Shown here piece after piece: positions 1-8,837 of a stretch of DNA of 64,000 nt. The notes under the pieces are model-generated. The model searched no databases. It was not told the DNA's origin and saw only the letters and a list, made by a program, of their open reading frames with translations. The stretch comes from Candidatus Fermentibacterota bacterium. GTDB lineage: Bacteria > JAFGKV01. The position numbers and the translations under genes were made by a program. The stretch covers positions 1 to 64,000 of the forward strand of contig JAFGKV010000114.1 of the NCBI GenBank assembly GCA_016928395.1. The letters are read 5' to 3'. The stretch's first letter is position 1. Each line of letters starts with the position of its first letter.

Positions 1-1
1 C

Positions 2-262
2 GCCAGCCTGATAGAACTCGACGATCTCCCTGAAGAGGTCCGGCAGGCGGTCCCGACACCGTCGGTTTCCGGCCCCGTCAAGGCCCTCGACGAGATCGAG
101 AAGGACTACATCATGGCGGTGCTCGAGGTCAACGGCGGAAACCAGACCCGCACAGCCAAGCAACTCGGCATCGGTTCTGCAACGCTGTACCGAAAGCTCA
201 AGAGCTACGGCGTCATTCGCAGAACGCGCACTGCGGGAGGCAAAGAGCCTGCCCTACATTGA
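2..262 (+). CDS. C-terminal end of a sigma-54-dependent transcriptional activator (NtrC family), 5' truncated by window edge
   Basis: The first 86 codons are open and end at TGA 260-262. The segment begins with LIELDDLPEEV, which resembles the stretch just after the AAA+ domain of NtrC-type activators. It then contains a Fis-type helix-turn-helix (GGNQTRTAKQLGIGSATLYR, roughly residues 46-65 of the visible part) followed by a short tail. In this family the Fis domain binds enhancer-like sites and the missing AAA+ domain remodels sigma-54 RNA polymerase. The receiver and AAA+ domains lie outside the window, so the sensed signal is unknown. A sigma-54-type promoter is seen at 28203, but no link to this protein can be shown. 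Confidence 0.88.
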   Translation, partial: ASLIELDDLPEEVRQAVPTPSVSGPVKALDEIEKDYIMAVLEVNGGNQTRTAKQLGIGSATLYRKLKSYGVIRRTRTAGGKEPALH

Positions 263-321
263 CTACTCGGGTTCATCCGTGTGGCGACGTACCGAGAGCG
301 ACGGGGCGACCGATCTCTCCT

Positions 322-735
322 CTATGCCGCGACAATCACTTCGAGGTCGATGTCGAGCTTCAGTACCCTCGATACGGGGCACCCGGCCTTGGCGGCGGCG
401 GCCGCCGCCTCGACCGCGGCCTTGTCTGCGCCGCGGGCCTTGACGGTCGCCGTGAGCACACTTCTGGTCAAGGTCAGGTTCTCGAAAGTGATCGTGCTCG
501 TCGTTTCGATAGCCTCGGGGATGATGCCGCGCTCACCCAGTTGCCCGCTGAGAGCCATGCTGAAGCAGCTCGCGTGGGCTGCCGCGATGAGCTCTTCAGG
601 GTTGGTGCCAGGTGCGTCCTCAAACCGGGCACGGAAGCCGTACGTCTGGTCACTGATGGCGCCACTGGCGACGCTGAAGCTGCCCTGGCCCTCCTTCAGA
701 CCGCCCTTCCATGTGGCGTGTGCGCTTCGTTTCAT
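322..735 (-). CDS. OsmC-family peroxiredoxin-like protein
   Basis: A 137-residue protein of the OsmC/Ohr fold. These proteins reduce organic hydroperoxides with two cysteines. Both are present in the expected contexts: HASCFSMALS (about residue 56) and AGCPVSRVL (about residue 116). The start chosen is ATG 735, which has GAGGAG six bases upstream; a longer reading to 771 lacks such a site. The OsmC branch rather than Ohr is favoured by the N-terminal MKRSAHATWKGGLKEGQG, typical of OsmC. It stands alone, with a long non-coding stretch before it, and probably acts in the cytoplasm in oxidative or osmotic stress. Confidence 0.9.
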   Translation of the reverse strand: MKRSAHATWKGGLKEGQGSFSVASGAISDQTYGFRARFEDAPGTNPEELIAAAHASCFSMALSGQLGERGIIPEAIETTSTITFENLTLTRSVLTATVKARGADKAAVEAAAAAAKAGCPVSRVLKLDIDLEVIVAA

Positions 736-1492
736 GGGATCTCCTCTCTTCGTGTGGATCTCGCTCAGCATTGCCCCCGGGCTAGGATGACCTCCTTCTT
801 CCGGTCACGAACTCCAGATCCGAGTGGGATTCCCGGGGAGGGCGTCGGGCCACAACGCTTCTGTACGTCGGCAGGATGGCTCGCGACTATGTCGAAAAGC
901 GACTCGGACGGAGCTATTCTCACATTGGAATAGTGAGGAGTCTCGCCCCCGGCGGCGCCGGATGCGCGGCCTGAGCCGCAGGATCCCGCGGCACGTGCCG
1001 CGAATCTTCGCGGCGGGCGGGATTGGAGGGTGTGCGATCCGATCTGCTCCATCACAGCCCCAGGTGAAGGTCTCTCTCCGATGGGGACACGCCGAAGGAA
1101 GACCCTTTGGGCCTGCCTGTCAAGGCGCCGAATCCTCGGCCGCTGGGGCCAGTCCGACTGCAGGTCTCTCAGCGTGCTTCGCCCTAGCCTCAGGCCTCAA
1201 GGGCGCCATCGCTCTCGCGAGATCTTAGACGACGGGCAGCACCCGGGCACGTCGTTGCTGCGTCGAGACCGACCACGAGGCTCTCTTCGGCGCTTTCGTG
1301 GGCACACATCCTCCCCGGTGATCGACTAGGCACGGCCGGCGCCATACCTCGCCACGGCCTCGGGGAAAACATGCTTGTCCCACGCCGCCCACGACCGTTG
1401 CTTGGATGCCTGTTGTTCCGGGATTCTGCCACCCCATTCCTGGCCGTTCTGTGGGTGCACGATACCCGGGCGCTTTTCACGGAGGATCCGCA
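736..1492. other. 757-base intergenic region, no gene recognised
   Basis: This stretch separates the minus-strand OsmC gene from the plus-strand elbB gene, so it must hold both divergent promoters. Several open frames of 70-130 codons cross it, but their translations are rich in Arg, Ser and Cys, look like random high-GC translation and lack ribosome-binding sites. I see no tRNA, strong hairpin or repeat. A weakly conserved small RNA cannot be excluded by eye. Confidence 0.5.
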
Positions 1493-2149
1493 ATGCCAAG
1501 ACTCGGAGTGATACTTGCAGGCTGTGGCGTGTACGACGGCTCGGAGATACACGAAGCCGTGGTCACGCTGCTGGCCATCGATCGACAGAAAGCAGAGGCA
1601 GTCATCACTGCTCCCGACATGCTGCTGGATGAGATAGATCATCGCACTGGCGCACTCACCGGCGCCACACGAAGCGTTCTAGCCGAGGCGGCGCGGATTG
1701 CCCGTGGAGTGATCACGCCACTGGAGGAGGTACGCGCAGCGGATCTTGATGCCGTCGTGTTCCCCGGCGGCTATGGCGCCGCCAAGAATCTCTCCAATCT
1801 TGCGCACAAGGGTTCCGAGGCCGACATCCTTCCCGAGATCCGTTCCCTCATTCTAGCGATGCACGCAGCCGGGAAACCCATAGGCGCCATGTGCATCGCG
1901 CCGGCGCTTATCGCGCTGGCCTTCAAGGACTCCGGCATCCACCCGACTATCACCATCGGCACCGATCCCACCACGGCAGCGACCTTGGAAACCTTGGGCG
2001 CGGTGCACGCGACTGCGTCTGCTCATGATATCGTGATCGACATCCCAAACCGTATCGTGACAACGCCCGCCTACATGGTCGCCACCAGTATCGCTGAGGC
2101 CGCGGCGGGAATCGAACGTCTGGTGAAGGAGATTATCCGGATGATCTGA
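1493..2149 (+). CDS. elbB: Glyoxalase ElbB (DJ-1/PfpI-like, isoprenoid biosynthesis-associated)
   Basis: A 218-residue protein, the usual length for ElbB. It starts MPRLGVILAGCGVYDGSE, the typical ElbB N-terminus, at ATG 1493, with GGAGG seven bases upstream. The class-I glutamine-amidotransferase-like fold is supported by FPGGYGAAKNLSN (about residues 85-97) and by the nucleophile-elbow cysteine in GAMCIAPAL. E. coli ElbB has weak glyoxalase activity and is loosely linked to isoprenoid synthesis; its physiological substrate is uncertain. The gene stands alone here. Confidence 0.93.
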   Translation: MPRLGVILAGCGVYDGSEIHEAVVTLLAIDRQKAEAVITAPDMLLDEIDHRTGALTGATRSVLAEAARIARGVITPLEEVRAADLDAVVFPGGYGAAKNLSNLAHKGSEADILPEIRSLILAMHAAGKPIGAMCIAPALIALAFKDSGIHPTITIGTDPTTAATLETLGAVHATASAHDIVIDIPNRIVTTPAYMVATSIAEAAAGIERLVKEIIRMI

Positions 2150-2434
2150 CCGGAATCAATGGAGAACCGCCGAGCACACGCGAAGCGGATAGACCGGGAG
2201 CCTCTGGCGCGGCCGAAGCAACGCTGGATTGTGCTCTCGGCTCGAGCCCTACCACAGTCCCGGCCACCCGTTGGCGCATCGCTTTGTCGGCGGCGATCTA
2301 CTGCTGCAAGCTCGCTGACCCGCACATGTGCTTGCTGTAACGTGTGTCCGGTCCTAACTTGATGCGTTTCCACTTGCTCGCCTATTCGGCCTGCCACGGG
2401 GGCCGGCATTCTCGCTCGTATCAGGAGACCAACG

Positions 2435-4576
2435 ATGCTCAAAGCGATGAGAGAAAACACCAAAGTTGTTCTGTGGATTGTTCTTGTCGGATTTCTTGGC
2501 GGCTTTGTGGTCATCGCACTGGGCACCGGAGTTCGGGGCTGTGGTGACCTAGTTCGGAGCTTCGGCATTAAGATCGATACCCGTGAACCGAATGTGGTGG
2601 GTGTTGTCAACGGCGTCTCGGTCTACTATGAGCAATTCCAGCGTGAGTATGCCGAACAGAAAGAACGGGAACAGTCCCGCGCGGGCGATTCCTTCGTCGA
2701 GGACGACCGTATGCGCGCCACGATGCGAGACCGAGCGTGGAACACCATCGTGCAGCGAATCGTTGTGGCGGGCGAGGCAAGGCGGCGAGGATTCCGTGCC
2801 ACATCCCGCGAGCTCGCCGAGGTGATCGTCAGCAATCCTCCCCAGTGGATACGAGAACACTCGAGCGTGCAGACTGATGGCCAGTTCGACATGCAGAAGT
2901 ACCTGCAGATCCTGCAATCACCTCAGGGCCCAGCACGCATGCTGGAGGCCACCTACGGCGAGCTGTTGCCCATGCAAAAACTGGAGCAGAGCGTACTCAT
3001 GGGTGGCAGAGTAACGTCACTGGAACGGCAGAGAGAGGTGGAAGCGGCAACGTCGCGAGTCGGAGCCTCCTTCCTCGCACTCCGGGATTTCCAATTCAGG
3101 AATCCTACCGATTCTGATCGTGCTGCAGTCAAGAAGATGGCCGAAGACCTGGCCAGCCAGAGCACCAGCGCCTCTGTCTTTGCACGACTCGCCCGCCAGC
3201 ATTCATACGGCCCCAAAGCGGAGGAGGGGGGCCGGATCGGCAAAGTCTATCGCGGCACCCGCGGCGCCGACCTGGACAGCCTCATCTTCTCTACCCCCGA
3301 AGGATCCGCGTCAGTGCCTCTGGAAGTCGGCGCCTCGTGGAACATCGTGTTCGTCCACGACCGTGGCCATGAAGAGGATCAGGAGTGGGCTGACATAAGC
3401 CAGATCGTCCTCAATGTCACCAGGCAGGTCGACGAGAAAGACCTCGAGGCCTTCTTCAAGGAACATCGTGATGACTACGCCAACCCGGCCAGGGCCAAGG
3501 TGGTGATCGCACGGCTACCGAAGACGGCATCGCCCGCCGACGAAGAGGAAGTACGAGCGGAGATCGAGGCGATTCGGCAGGAAATCGTCGAGGGCGCACG
3601 ATTCGAAGATCTTGCCCGTCTCGAATCTCAGGACACCGGCACAGCGCCTCGGGGAGGTGATCTGGGCGAGTTCGGGCGGGGCAGAATGGTCCCCGAGTTC
3701 GAAGAGGCCGTATTCGCCTTGGCGCCCGGCGAGATCAGCGAACCGGTGTTGACCCAGTTTGGATGGCATCTAATCCGTTTGGATTCCATAATCTCGGCAA
3801 AGGAATCAGTGATCAAGGCCCGGCACATTCTCCTCAAGCTGGAACCGGCCAGGGCCACTCTGGACAGCCTGCACGAAATCATGGAAGACCTCGCGGAGCG
3901 GGCTCGCTCCCAGGATCTCATTCGCGCGGCCCAGCGGGACAGTATCGACGCCTCGGAGTCACCCCTCTTTCCCAAGGGATCCTACATCCCCGGTGTCGGC
4001 CAATTGTCGGACGGCGCTGCATGGGTCTTCAGGAGTTCTCCCGGCGACGTCAGCCGGGTATTCGAAACGGAGAGCGACTTTGTGGTGCTCCAGACCATCG
4101 AACGGATCGATGAGCGCCACGCCGAGCTATCTGAAGTTCGAGGCCGCGTTCTCATGGCCTATTTGAAGGATCACAGTGCCACTTTGGCCGACCGTCGCAT
4201 GGAGGAAGTCGCTCGACGCATCGCGGAGGGCGCCTCCCTAGAGGTCGCCGCGCAGGAGGACACTCTGCTGGAAGTCCTGAATGATGTCCGATTCGGGCGG
4301 CGCGACTATGCGGCCGGCGTCGGCCGTGATGTAGAAGCCGTCGGGGCGCCCTTCGGACTGCAGGATAGCGCATACGCGGGACCGTTCCGTGGTTCCCAGG
4401 CAGTATTCATTGTCCGGCGTGACACGGCATGGGCCGAAGCGGGAGTCGACACGACAGGGCTCGGGCAGCGACTGGAAGATGAAGCGGCCCAGCGCACCTA
4501 TGGCGCCTGGCTTGACTGGATCATCGAGCAGGCGGTGATCATGGACTACCGTGAGGACTTCTTCGGGCTCTCCTGA
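2435..4576 (+). CDS. Membrane-anchored peptidyl-prolyl isomerase, PpiD/SurA type
   Basis: A 713-residue periplasmic folding factor. Residues 10-32 form one transmembrane anchor (KVVLWIVLVGFLGGFVVIAL), then a SurA_N-type chaperone region begins with VGVVNGVSVYYEQFQREY. Three parvulin-like segments follow: a degenerate one at about 245-310, the best conserved at about 352-452 (GGDLGEFGRGRMVPEFEEA, FGWHLIRLD), and a third at about 459-562 with KARHILLKL. The family helps outer-membrane and secreted proteins to fold after Sec export, which suits the many beta-barrel genes nearby. The start at ATG 2435 follows CAGGAGA. The last 31 bases overlap the convergent murD gene. Confidence 0.9.
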   Translation: MLKAMRENTKVVLWIVLVGFLGGFVVIALGTGVRGCGDLVRSFGIKIDTREPNVVGVVNGVSVYYEQFQREYAEQKEREQSRAGDSFVEDDRMRATMRDRAWNTIVQRIVVAGEARRRGFRATSRELAEVIVSNPPQWIREHSSVQTDGQFDMQKYLQILQSPQGPARMLEATYGELLPMQKLEQSVLMGGRVTSLERQREVEAATSRVGASFLALRDFQFRNPTDSDRAAVKKMAEDLASQSTSASVFARLARQHSYGPKAEEGGRIGKVYRGTRGADLDSLIFSTPEGSASVPLEVGASWNIVFVHDRGHEEDQEWADISQIVLNVTRQVDEKDLEAFFKEHRDDYANPARAKVVIARLPKTASPADEEEVRAEIEAIRQEIVEGARFEDLARLESQDTGTAPRGGDLGEFGRGRMVPEFEEAVFALAPGEISEPVLTQFGWHLIRLDSIISAKESVIKARHILLKLEPARATLDSLHEIMEDLAERARSQDLIRAAQRDSIDASESPLFPKGSYIPGVGQLSDGAAWVFRSSPGDVSRVFETESDFVVLQTIERIDERHAELSEVRGRVLMAYLKDHSATLADRRMEEVARRIAEGASLEVAAQEDTLLEVLNDVRFGRRDYAAGVGRDVEAVGAPFGLQDSAYAGPFRGSQAVFIVRRDTAWAEAGVDTTGLGQRLEDEAAQRTYGAWLDWIIEQAVIMDYREDFFGLS

Positions 4577-5967
4577 TGCCCTACCGGTGCGTAGCCGGGG
4601 AGGGCCATGACCAGTTCCCTGAAATGCTCGCCACGTTGTTCGAACGAGCCATAGGCATCAAAGCTGGAGCAGGCCGGGCTCAAGAGCACGACATCGCCTG
4701 GCCGGGCTGAGCGGGCGGCCGCGTGCACGGCGGCGACAAGGTCGACAACGCGTTCGGCCGGCACCGCGAGCGCCAGCGCCTCCGCCAGCCGAACTCCGGC
4801 CTCGCCGTATGCAAACGCCATCCTCGCCCGATTTCGCGCCGCTTCCGCCAGCGGTGCGAAAGAAAGCCCTTTGTCCTTTCCTCCAACCAGAAGCACGACG
4901 GGCCTTTCCATGCTTGCGAGCCCCGCGGCCGCCGAATGCACGTTGGTAGCCTTGGAGTCATTCACGAAGTCTACACCTGCGACGGTACCGACCGGTTCCA
5001 AGCGGTGTGGGAGCGCACGGAATGATGACAGGCCCACGGCCAGATGCTCGGGACGCAACTCAAGGGGAAGCACCATGGTCAATGCTGCCAGGGCGTTTTC
5101 CACATTATGATGGCCAGGCACGGGCAGGTCGCCGGCCCGCAGGATCCGTTGTCGCTCGCCTCGCCACACGTGGGTCAACCATCCTTCCATTAGACACGCA
5201 CCGGCCGGAATCGACCGACGAGTGCTGAACTCCAGTACCGTGGCTCCCGCGGCGGGCACCAGGGCGCCCAAGCCCGCCCGGTCGCCGTTAATCACGGCCC
5301 AATCGCCCGGCCCTTGACGACCAAAGATCCGTGCCTTGGCCCGGGCGTAGGCATCCAGCGATCCGTGGCGCTCCAGATGGTCGGGCTCAACGTTCAGTAG
5401 CCCCGCGACCCACGGCCGGAACGACTCCGTGGTCTCCAACTGGTAGCTACTCACCTCCACCACGGCCAGACCATTGCATGGAAGGGAAGACACCAGAGAG
5501 CTCAGAGGTGTACCGATATTGCCACCCAGGACAACCTCCCGGCCTGCCGTTGCAATGAGGTGCGCCATCATAGCACAGGTTGTGCTCTTACCGTCTGAGC
5601 CGGTCACCGCCAGCAGGGGTGCGCGGCATGATCTGGACGCCAACTCCAACTCGCCCCATACGGGAATGCCGCGTTCTCTCGCAGCGGTCAGAAGAGGATG
5701 GGCCGGCGGTACACCCGGGCTGGACACCACAAGTGATACCGCGGCAACGGCGTCGGCCTCCGCCACTGCGGCACCGGCAGCGATCAAAGCTTCCACTACG
5801 GGGTGACGAAGTTTTCCTCCATCGTCATCCGCAAGAAGAGGATACGCCCCTTCCCCCAAGAGCAGCGAAGCCGCCGCCTGCCCGCTTCGCCCCATGCCTA
5901 CCACGAGAACCCGGTCACCGGGCCGAATGCCTCTCGTGTGGCCGGCGCACATGCGATCGAACGCCAT
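4546..5967 (-). CDS. murD: UDP-N-acetylmuramoyl-L-alanine--D-glutamate ligase MurD
   Basis: A 473-residue Mur ligase that adds D-Glu to UDP-MurNAc-L-Ala in the cytoplasm. The N-terminal Rossmann region has VLVVGMGRSGQAA (about 20-32). The ATP P-loop is GSDGKST (123-129). Later motifs match MurD specifically: GLLNVEPDHLERHGS, DFVNDSKATN and the C-terminal LLSPACSSFDAYGSFEQRGE. It lies three bases downstream of murE, so the two are surely co-transcribed. The rest of the usual dcw cluster (murF, mraY, ftsW, murG, murC) is absent here, which is unusual. Its 3' end overlaps the convergent PpiD-like gene by 31 bases. Confidence 0.96.
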   Translation of the reverse strand: MAFDRMCAGHTRGIRPGDRVLVVGMGRSGQAAASLLLGEGAYPLLADDDGGKLRHPVVEALIAAGAAVAEADAVAAVSLVVSSPGVPPAHPLLTAARERGIPVWGELELASRSCRAPLLAVTGSDGKSTTCAMMAHLIATAGREVVLGGNIGTPLSSLVSSLPCNGLAVVEVSSYQLETTESFRPWVAGLLNVEPDHLERHGSLDAYARAKARIFGRQGPGDWAVINGDRAGLGALVPAAGATVLEFSTRRSIPAGACLMEGWLTHVWRGERQRILRAGDLPVPGHHNVENALAALTMVLPLELRPEHLAVGLSSFRALPHRLEPVGTVAGVDFVNDSKATNVHSAAAGLASMERPVVLLVGGKDKGLSFAPLAEAARNRARMAFAYGEAGVRLAEALALAVPAERVVDLVAAVHAAARSARPGDVVLLSPACSSFDAYGSFEQRGEHFRELVMALPGYAPVGHQESPKKSSR

Positions 5968-5970
5968 GAT

Positions 5971-7440
5971 TCACGCCACGTTCCGGCCACACCCGGGCCA
6001 GAGACTCGCCAGCACCTCGGCGTCGTTGAAGGGGAGAACAACGTCCCCTACTGTCTGCGTGGTCTCATGACCCTTACCCGCAACCAGCACAAGATCTCCC
6101 GGCCGGGCCCACGCCGCCGCGCGATTCAGGGCGGCCTTCCTGTCGGGCTGAATCACCACGGATGCCGGGCCGTCCATTCCTTCCGCGATCTGGCGTATGA
6201 TGGCCGATGGATCTTCGCTTCGAGGATTGTCGCTGGTGAGCAGTACCGTGTCTGCGAGCCTCGATGCTACCGAGCCCATGAGCGGGCGTTTCCCCCGGTC
6301 TCGATCACCCCCGCAGCCGAACACCACCAAAACCTTGCCCTCGGCTACGGCGCGGGCACTGCGTAACGCACGCTCCAGAGCTTGCGGCGTATGCGCGTAG
6401 TCAACTACGGCCCAGGCCATCCCTCGCCATACCACGGGTTCAAACCTGCCCGGAATCCGGCGTACCGACTGGAGGCCCTCCACGGCCTCGGGCATCGTGA
6501 GACCCAAGGCCAGACCCGTGGCTGCGGCAGCGGCAAGATTCTCCACCTGAAAACTGCCGAGAAGCCCCGAACGCACCACAGCGCTCTGCCCATCACTCCA
6601 AAGCTCGACCTCGGTGCCCGCCATGCTCATTCGTGAGGACCGGACCACAACATCGGCACTGCGGCCTTGGGCCGAGAACGTCACCATGGAACACCCCTGC
6701 GCTCGGACCGCCGTGGGAAGAATCGGATCATCGCCATTCACCACAGCCCGCCCGTGGGGCACGAGCTGGTCTAGGAGCATGAGCTTGGCCCGCAGGTACT
6801 CCTCCGGCGTATGGTGGTAGTCGAGATGATCCCTTCCGAATGTGGTGAATACCGCAGCCTCGAACGACAACCCGCGTAACCGTCCCTGATGAAGGCTGTG
6901 TGAAGAGGCTTCCATGGCCACCGACTCCGCGCCAAGGTCGGCCAGCCACCGGAGCGCGGCGTGAAGCTCGGGAGGAGGAGGCGTCGTGTGGTGAGTCGTG
7001 TGCAACTTCCCAGCGAATCGCCCACCGAGAGTACCGAGGTAGCCGCAGGGCCTGCCGCACGCCTCCAGCATGCCTGCGATCAGGCAGGCAACCGAGGTCT
7101 TGCCATCGGTGCCGGTGACTCCGATCAGCCTCAGGCCACGCTGGGGATACCCGTAGAAGGCAGCAGCGAACACCGAGAGAGCGTTGAGCGAATTGTCCAC
7201 CACGACCATCGTGATGTGACGGGGGACGTCCAGAACCCGCTCGGCCACCACGACCGAGGCCCCCCGGGTAATCGCATCACCGATGAAGACATCTCCATGC
7301 TGGTGAGTACCCCGGACGGCAACAAACACCCACCCCCGCCCCACCAGGCGCGAGTCTGCCGTCACGCCGGCGACTTCGACATGGGGCTCGCCAATGATCC
7401 GGGCTCTGATGTCGCACAGCAGCGACGAGAGCATTGCCAC
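5971..7440 (-). CDS. murE: UDP-N-acetylmuramoyl-tripeptide synthetase MurE, meso-DAP type
   Basis: Adds the third amino acid to the peptidoglycan stem peptide. The P-loop is GVTGTDGKTS (about residues 108-117 from the chosen start), followed by TTHHTTPPPPELH, AMEASSHSLHQGRL and GRDHLDYHHTPEEYLRAKL, the last holding the lysine that is carbamylated in Mur ligases. DNPRSED (about 404-410) carries the DNPR signature of meso-diaminopimelate-adding enzymes, so the wall is predicted to be DAP type. I prefer GTG 7440 as start because GGAGG lies seven bases upstream; ATG 7434 is possible and an in-frame extension to 7509 has no good ribosome-binding site. First gene of the murE-murD pair. Confidence 0.96.
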   Translation of the reverse strand: MAMLSSLLCDIRARIIGEPHVEVAGVTADSRLVGRGWVFVAVRGTHQHGDVFIGDAITRGASVVVAERVLDVPRHITMVVVDNSLNALSVFAAAFYGYPQRGLRLIGVTGTDGKTSVACLIAGMLEACGRPCGYLGTLGGRFAGKLHTTHHTTPPPPELHAALRWLADLGAESVAMEASSHSLHQGRLRGLSFEAAVFTTFGRDHLDYHHTPEEYLRAKLMLLDQLVPHGRAVVNGDDPILPTAVRAQGCSMVTFSAQGRSADVVVRSSRMSMAGTEVELWSDGQSAVVRSGLLGSFQVENLAAAAATGLALGLTMPEAVEGLQSVRRIPGRFEPVVWRGMAWAVVDYAHTPQALERALRSARAVAEGKVLVVFGCGGDRDRGKRPLMGSVASRLADTVLLTSDNPRSEDPSAIIRQIAEGMDGPASVVIQPDRKAALNRAAAWARPGDLVLVAGKGHETTQTVGDVVLPFNDAEVLASLWPGCGRNVA

Positions 7441-7542
7441 GATGCATCCTCCGACGAAAGGTGGATATGGACCGGTCTTGGCCCTACCTTCAGAGCCAGT
7501 TTGTGTCATCTCGTGAGCACACGCGCAATTAAGGAGGCCCTC

Positions 7543-7863
7543 GTGTCAGGTCCAGGCATTCCCGTCCAGTTAGGCGAGAAGGAGGCCCAGGGCGTCTACG
7601 CCAATCTCGTACTCATTTCCCACTCGTCGTCGGAATTCGTCCTCGATTTCGCCAAGATGCTCCCCGGTCTTCAGCGAGCCACCGTGCAATCTCGGGTGGT
7701 AATGAACCCCCAGCACACCAAGCTCTTCCTGCGCGCTTTGGAGGAGAACATCGCGAAGCACGAGGAGAAATACGGAGCCATCCGGATGCCTGACAAAGAT
7801 CAAGCCAAAGGCGAGATCGGGTTCAAATCCCCGGAGATAGTCGTCAACGGCCGGCAAGGATAG
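7543..7863 (+). CDS. DUF3467 family protein
   Basis: A 106-residue protein beginning at GTG 7543, with AAGGAGG just upstream. The sequence matches the DUF3467 pattern: an N-terminal YANLVLISHSSSEFVLDFA, then QRATVQSRVVMNPQHTKLFL and a C-terminal helix LRALEENIAKHEEKYG. The family is small, cytosolic and widespread, and its function is unknown. It is divergent from murE (102 bases between starts) and is followed by a convergent cytidylate-kinase-like gene. Most of a longer open frame that runs through it from 6961 is the antisense of murE and is not real coding. Confidence 0.88.
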   Translation: MSGPGIPVQLGEKEAQGVYANLVLISHSSSEFVLDFAKMLPGLQRATVQSRVVMNPQHTKLFLRALEENIAKHEEKYGAIRMPDKDQAKGEIGFKSPEIVVNGRQG

Positions 7864-7918
7864 GCGCCGGTGTCATGTCCTGGGGTCATCGGCGCATTCT
7901 GCGACTGGACGTCACAAC

Positions 7919-7939
7919 CACCGGTAATGCTCGCCGGTG
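7919..7939. terminator. Possible hairpin between convergent genes
   Basis: CACCGG (7919-7924) can pair with CCGGTG (7934-7939) around a nine-base loop. It sits in the 166-base gap between the ends of the DUF3467 gene and the convergent kinase-like gene, where a bidirectional terminator is expected. There is no T-run, and six base pairs is short, so this is only a weak call. Nothing else is seen in the gap. Confidence 0.25.
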
Positions 7940-8029
7940 AGTGCACACACGGATGCCTGCTCTCACCGGGCCGTGGTTGTCGATCGTCTCAATTCTGTGG
8001 GTGTCTGCAACGTGTTCCTGGACAACACG

Positions 8030-8749
8030 CTATAGGGTGGCACGTTTGTGCTCGAATGCGCGGCAGATCATATCGAGGATTGCCTCCTCATCCAGAAACT
8101 GGGCGTTGACTACCAGATCATAGGCCTCGGGATCCTCAATGTCGCGTTTGAAGTAGTCTTCAACGAATTGACTTCTGGCGCTATCTATCTCCGCCAGAGT
8201 GATCTCCGCTTCCGTGTATGAGATCTGCCGGGATTCCTGTAGCCTGGCAAGCCTTTGCTCGAACGGCTCTATGATCCGCACATTGAGTACCGATGGACCA
8301 CGCAAGATGAACGCGGCGCCCCGGCCCATGATCAGACAGGACCCGTTCTCGGCAATCTGGTGGACTATGCGTACGAGATCCCGACCGAAGTCTTCCGCCA
8401 CTACATACGGGCTTCCCAACAGACTGCTTACCAGGAAGCTGAAGTCAGTGCTGCTATCCTCATCCAGTGCCGAAAGAATGTCACGAGAAACCTTGGACTG
8501 CCGTGCGAGATTGTCCAGTATTTCCGAATCGTACCGCTCGAAACCCAATCTCGGCGCCAGCCGATGACCGACTGCTTCCCCCTTCGACCCCCACTGTACG
8601 GCCAGAGTGATGCACGGCTGGCCTTCATAGAGCCGGTGAGAAGGCACAGTGACCCGCTTGCGAGAGGCACGGTCCGACCCTTGGCTTTTTCGCTTGAACA
8701 CGGACGAGATTCTCACGTGTTTTCCCCGTGTCGAAAGATGTCTCATCAC
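8030..8749 (-). CDS. Cytidylate-kinase-like family protein
   Basis: A 239-residue P-loop protein of the cytidylate_kin2 (PF13189-like) type. After about 45 residues of basic N-terminal extension comes PCITLAVQWGSKGEAVGHRLAPRLG, a relaxed P-loop that takes the place of the usual GxxGSGK, then FERYDSEILDNLAR and later CLIMGRGAAFIL and LNVRIIEPFEQRLARL (the lid/arginine region). The true CMP kinase is normally a different, shorter protein, so the substrate here is unknown. Start is GTG 8749, immediately followed by ATG 8746. The gene is divergent from the macro-domain gene, 88 bases apart, and the two may share a control region. Confidence 0.8.
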   Translation of the reverse strand: MMRHLSTRGKHVRISSVFKRKSQGSDRASRKRVTVPSHRLYEGQPCITLAVQWGSKGEAVGHRLAPRLGFERYDSEILDNLARQSKVSRDILSALDEDSSTDFSFLVSSLLGSPYVVAEDFGRDLVRIVHQIAENGSCLIMGRGAAFILRGPSVLNVRIIEPFEQRLARLQESRQISYTEAEITLAEIDSARSQFVEDYFKRDIEDPEAYDLVVNAQFLDEEAILDMICRAFEHKRATL

Positions 8750-8837
8750 TATCCACCGGCACGATAGGTGCCTTTTCCCGCTCTGTCAAGACGAGACTGA
8801 CCGGGGCCACCCACCATCTTTCTCCAGGAGAATACCA

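Noticed and set aside
736-1492. Small genes between OsmC and elbB
   Set aside because: Frames overlap each other on both strands, lack ribosome-binding sites and have a random high-GC composition.
6961-7542. Long plus-strand frame upstream of DUF3467
   Set aside because: It is the antisense of murE. The DUF3467 gene has its own GTG start with AAGGAGG at 7531.
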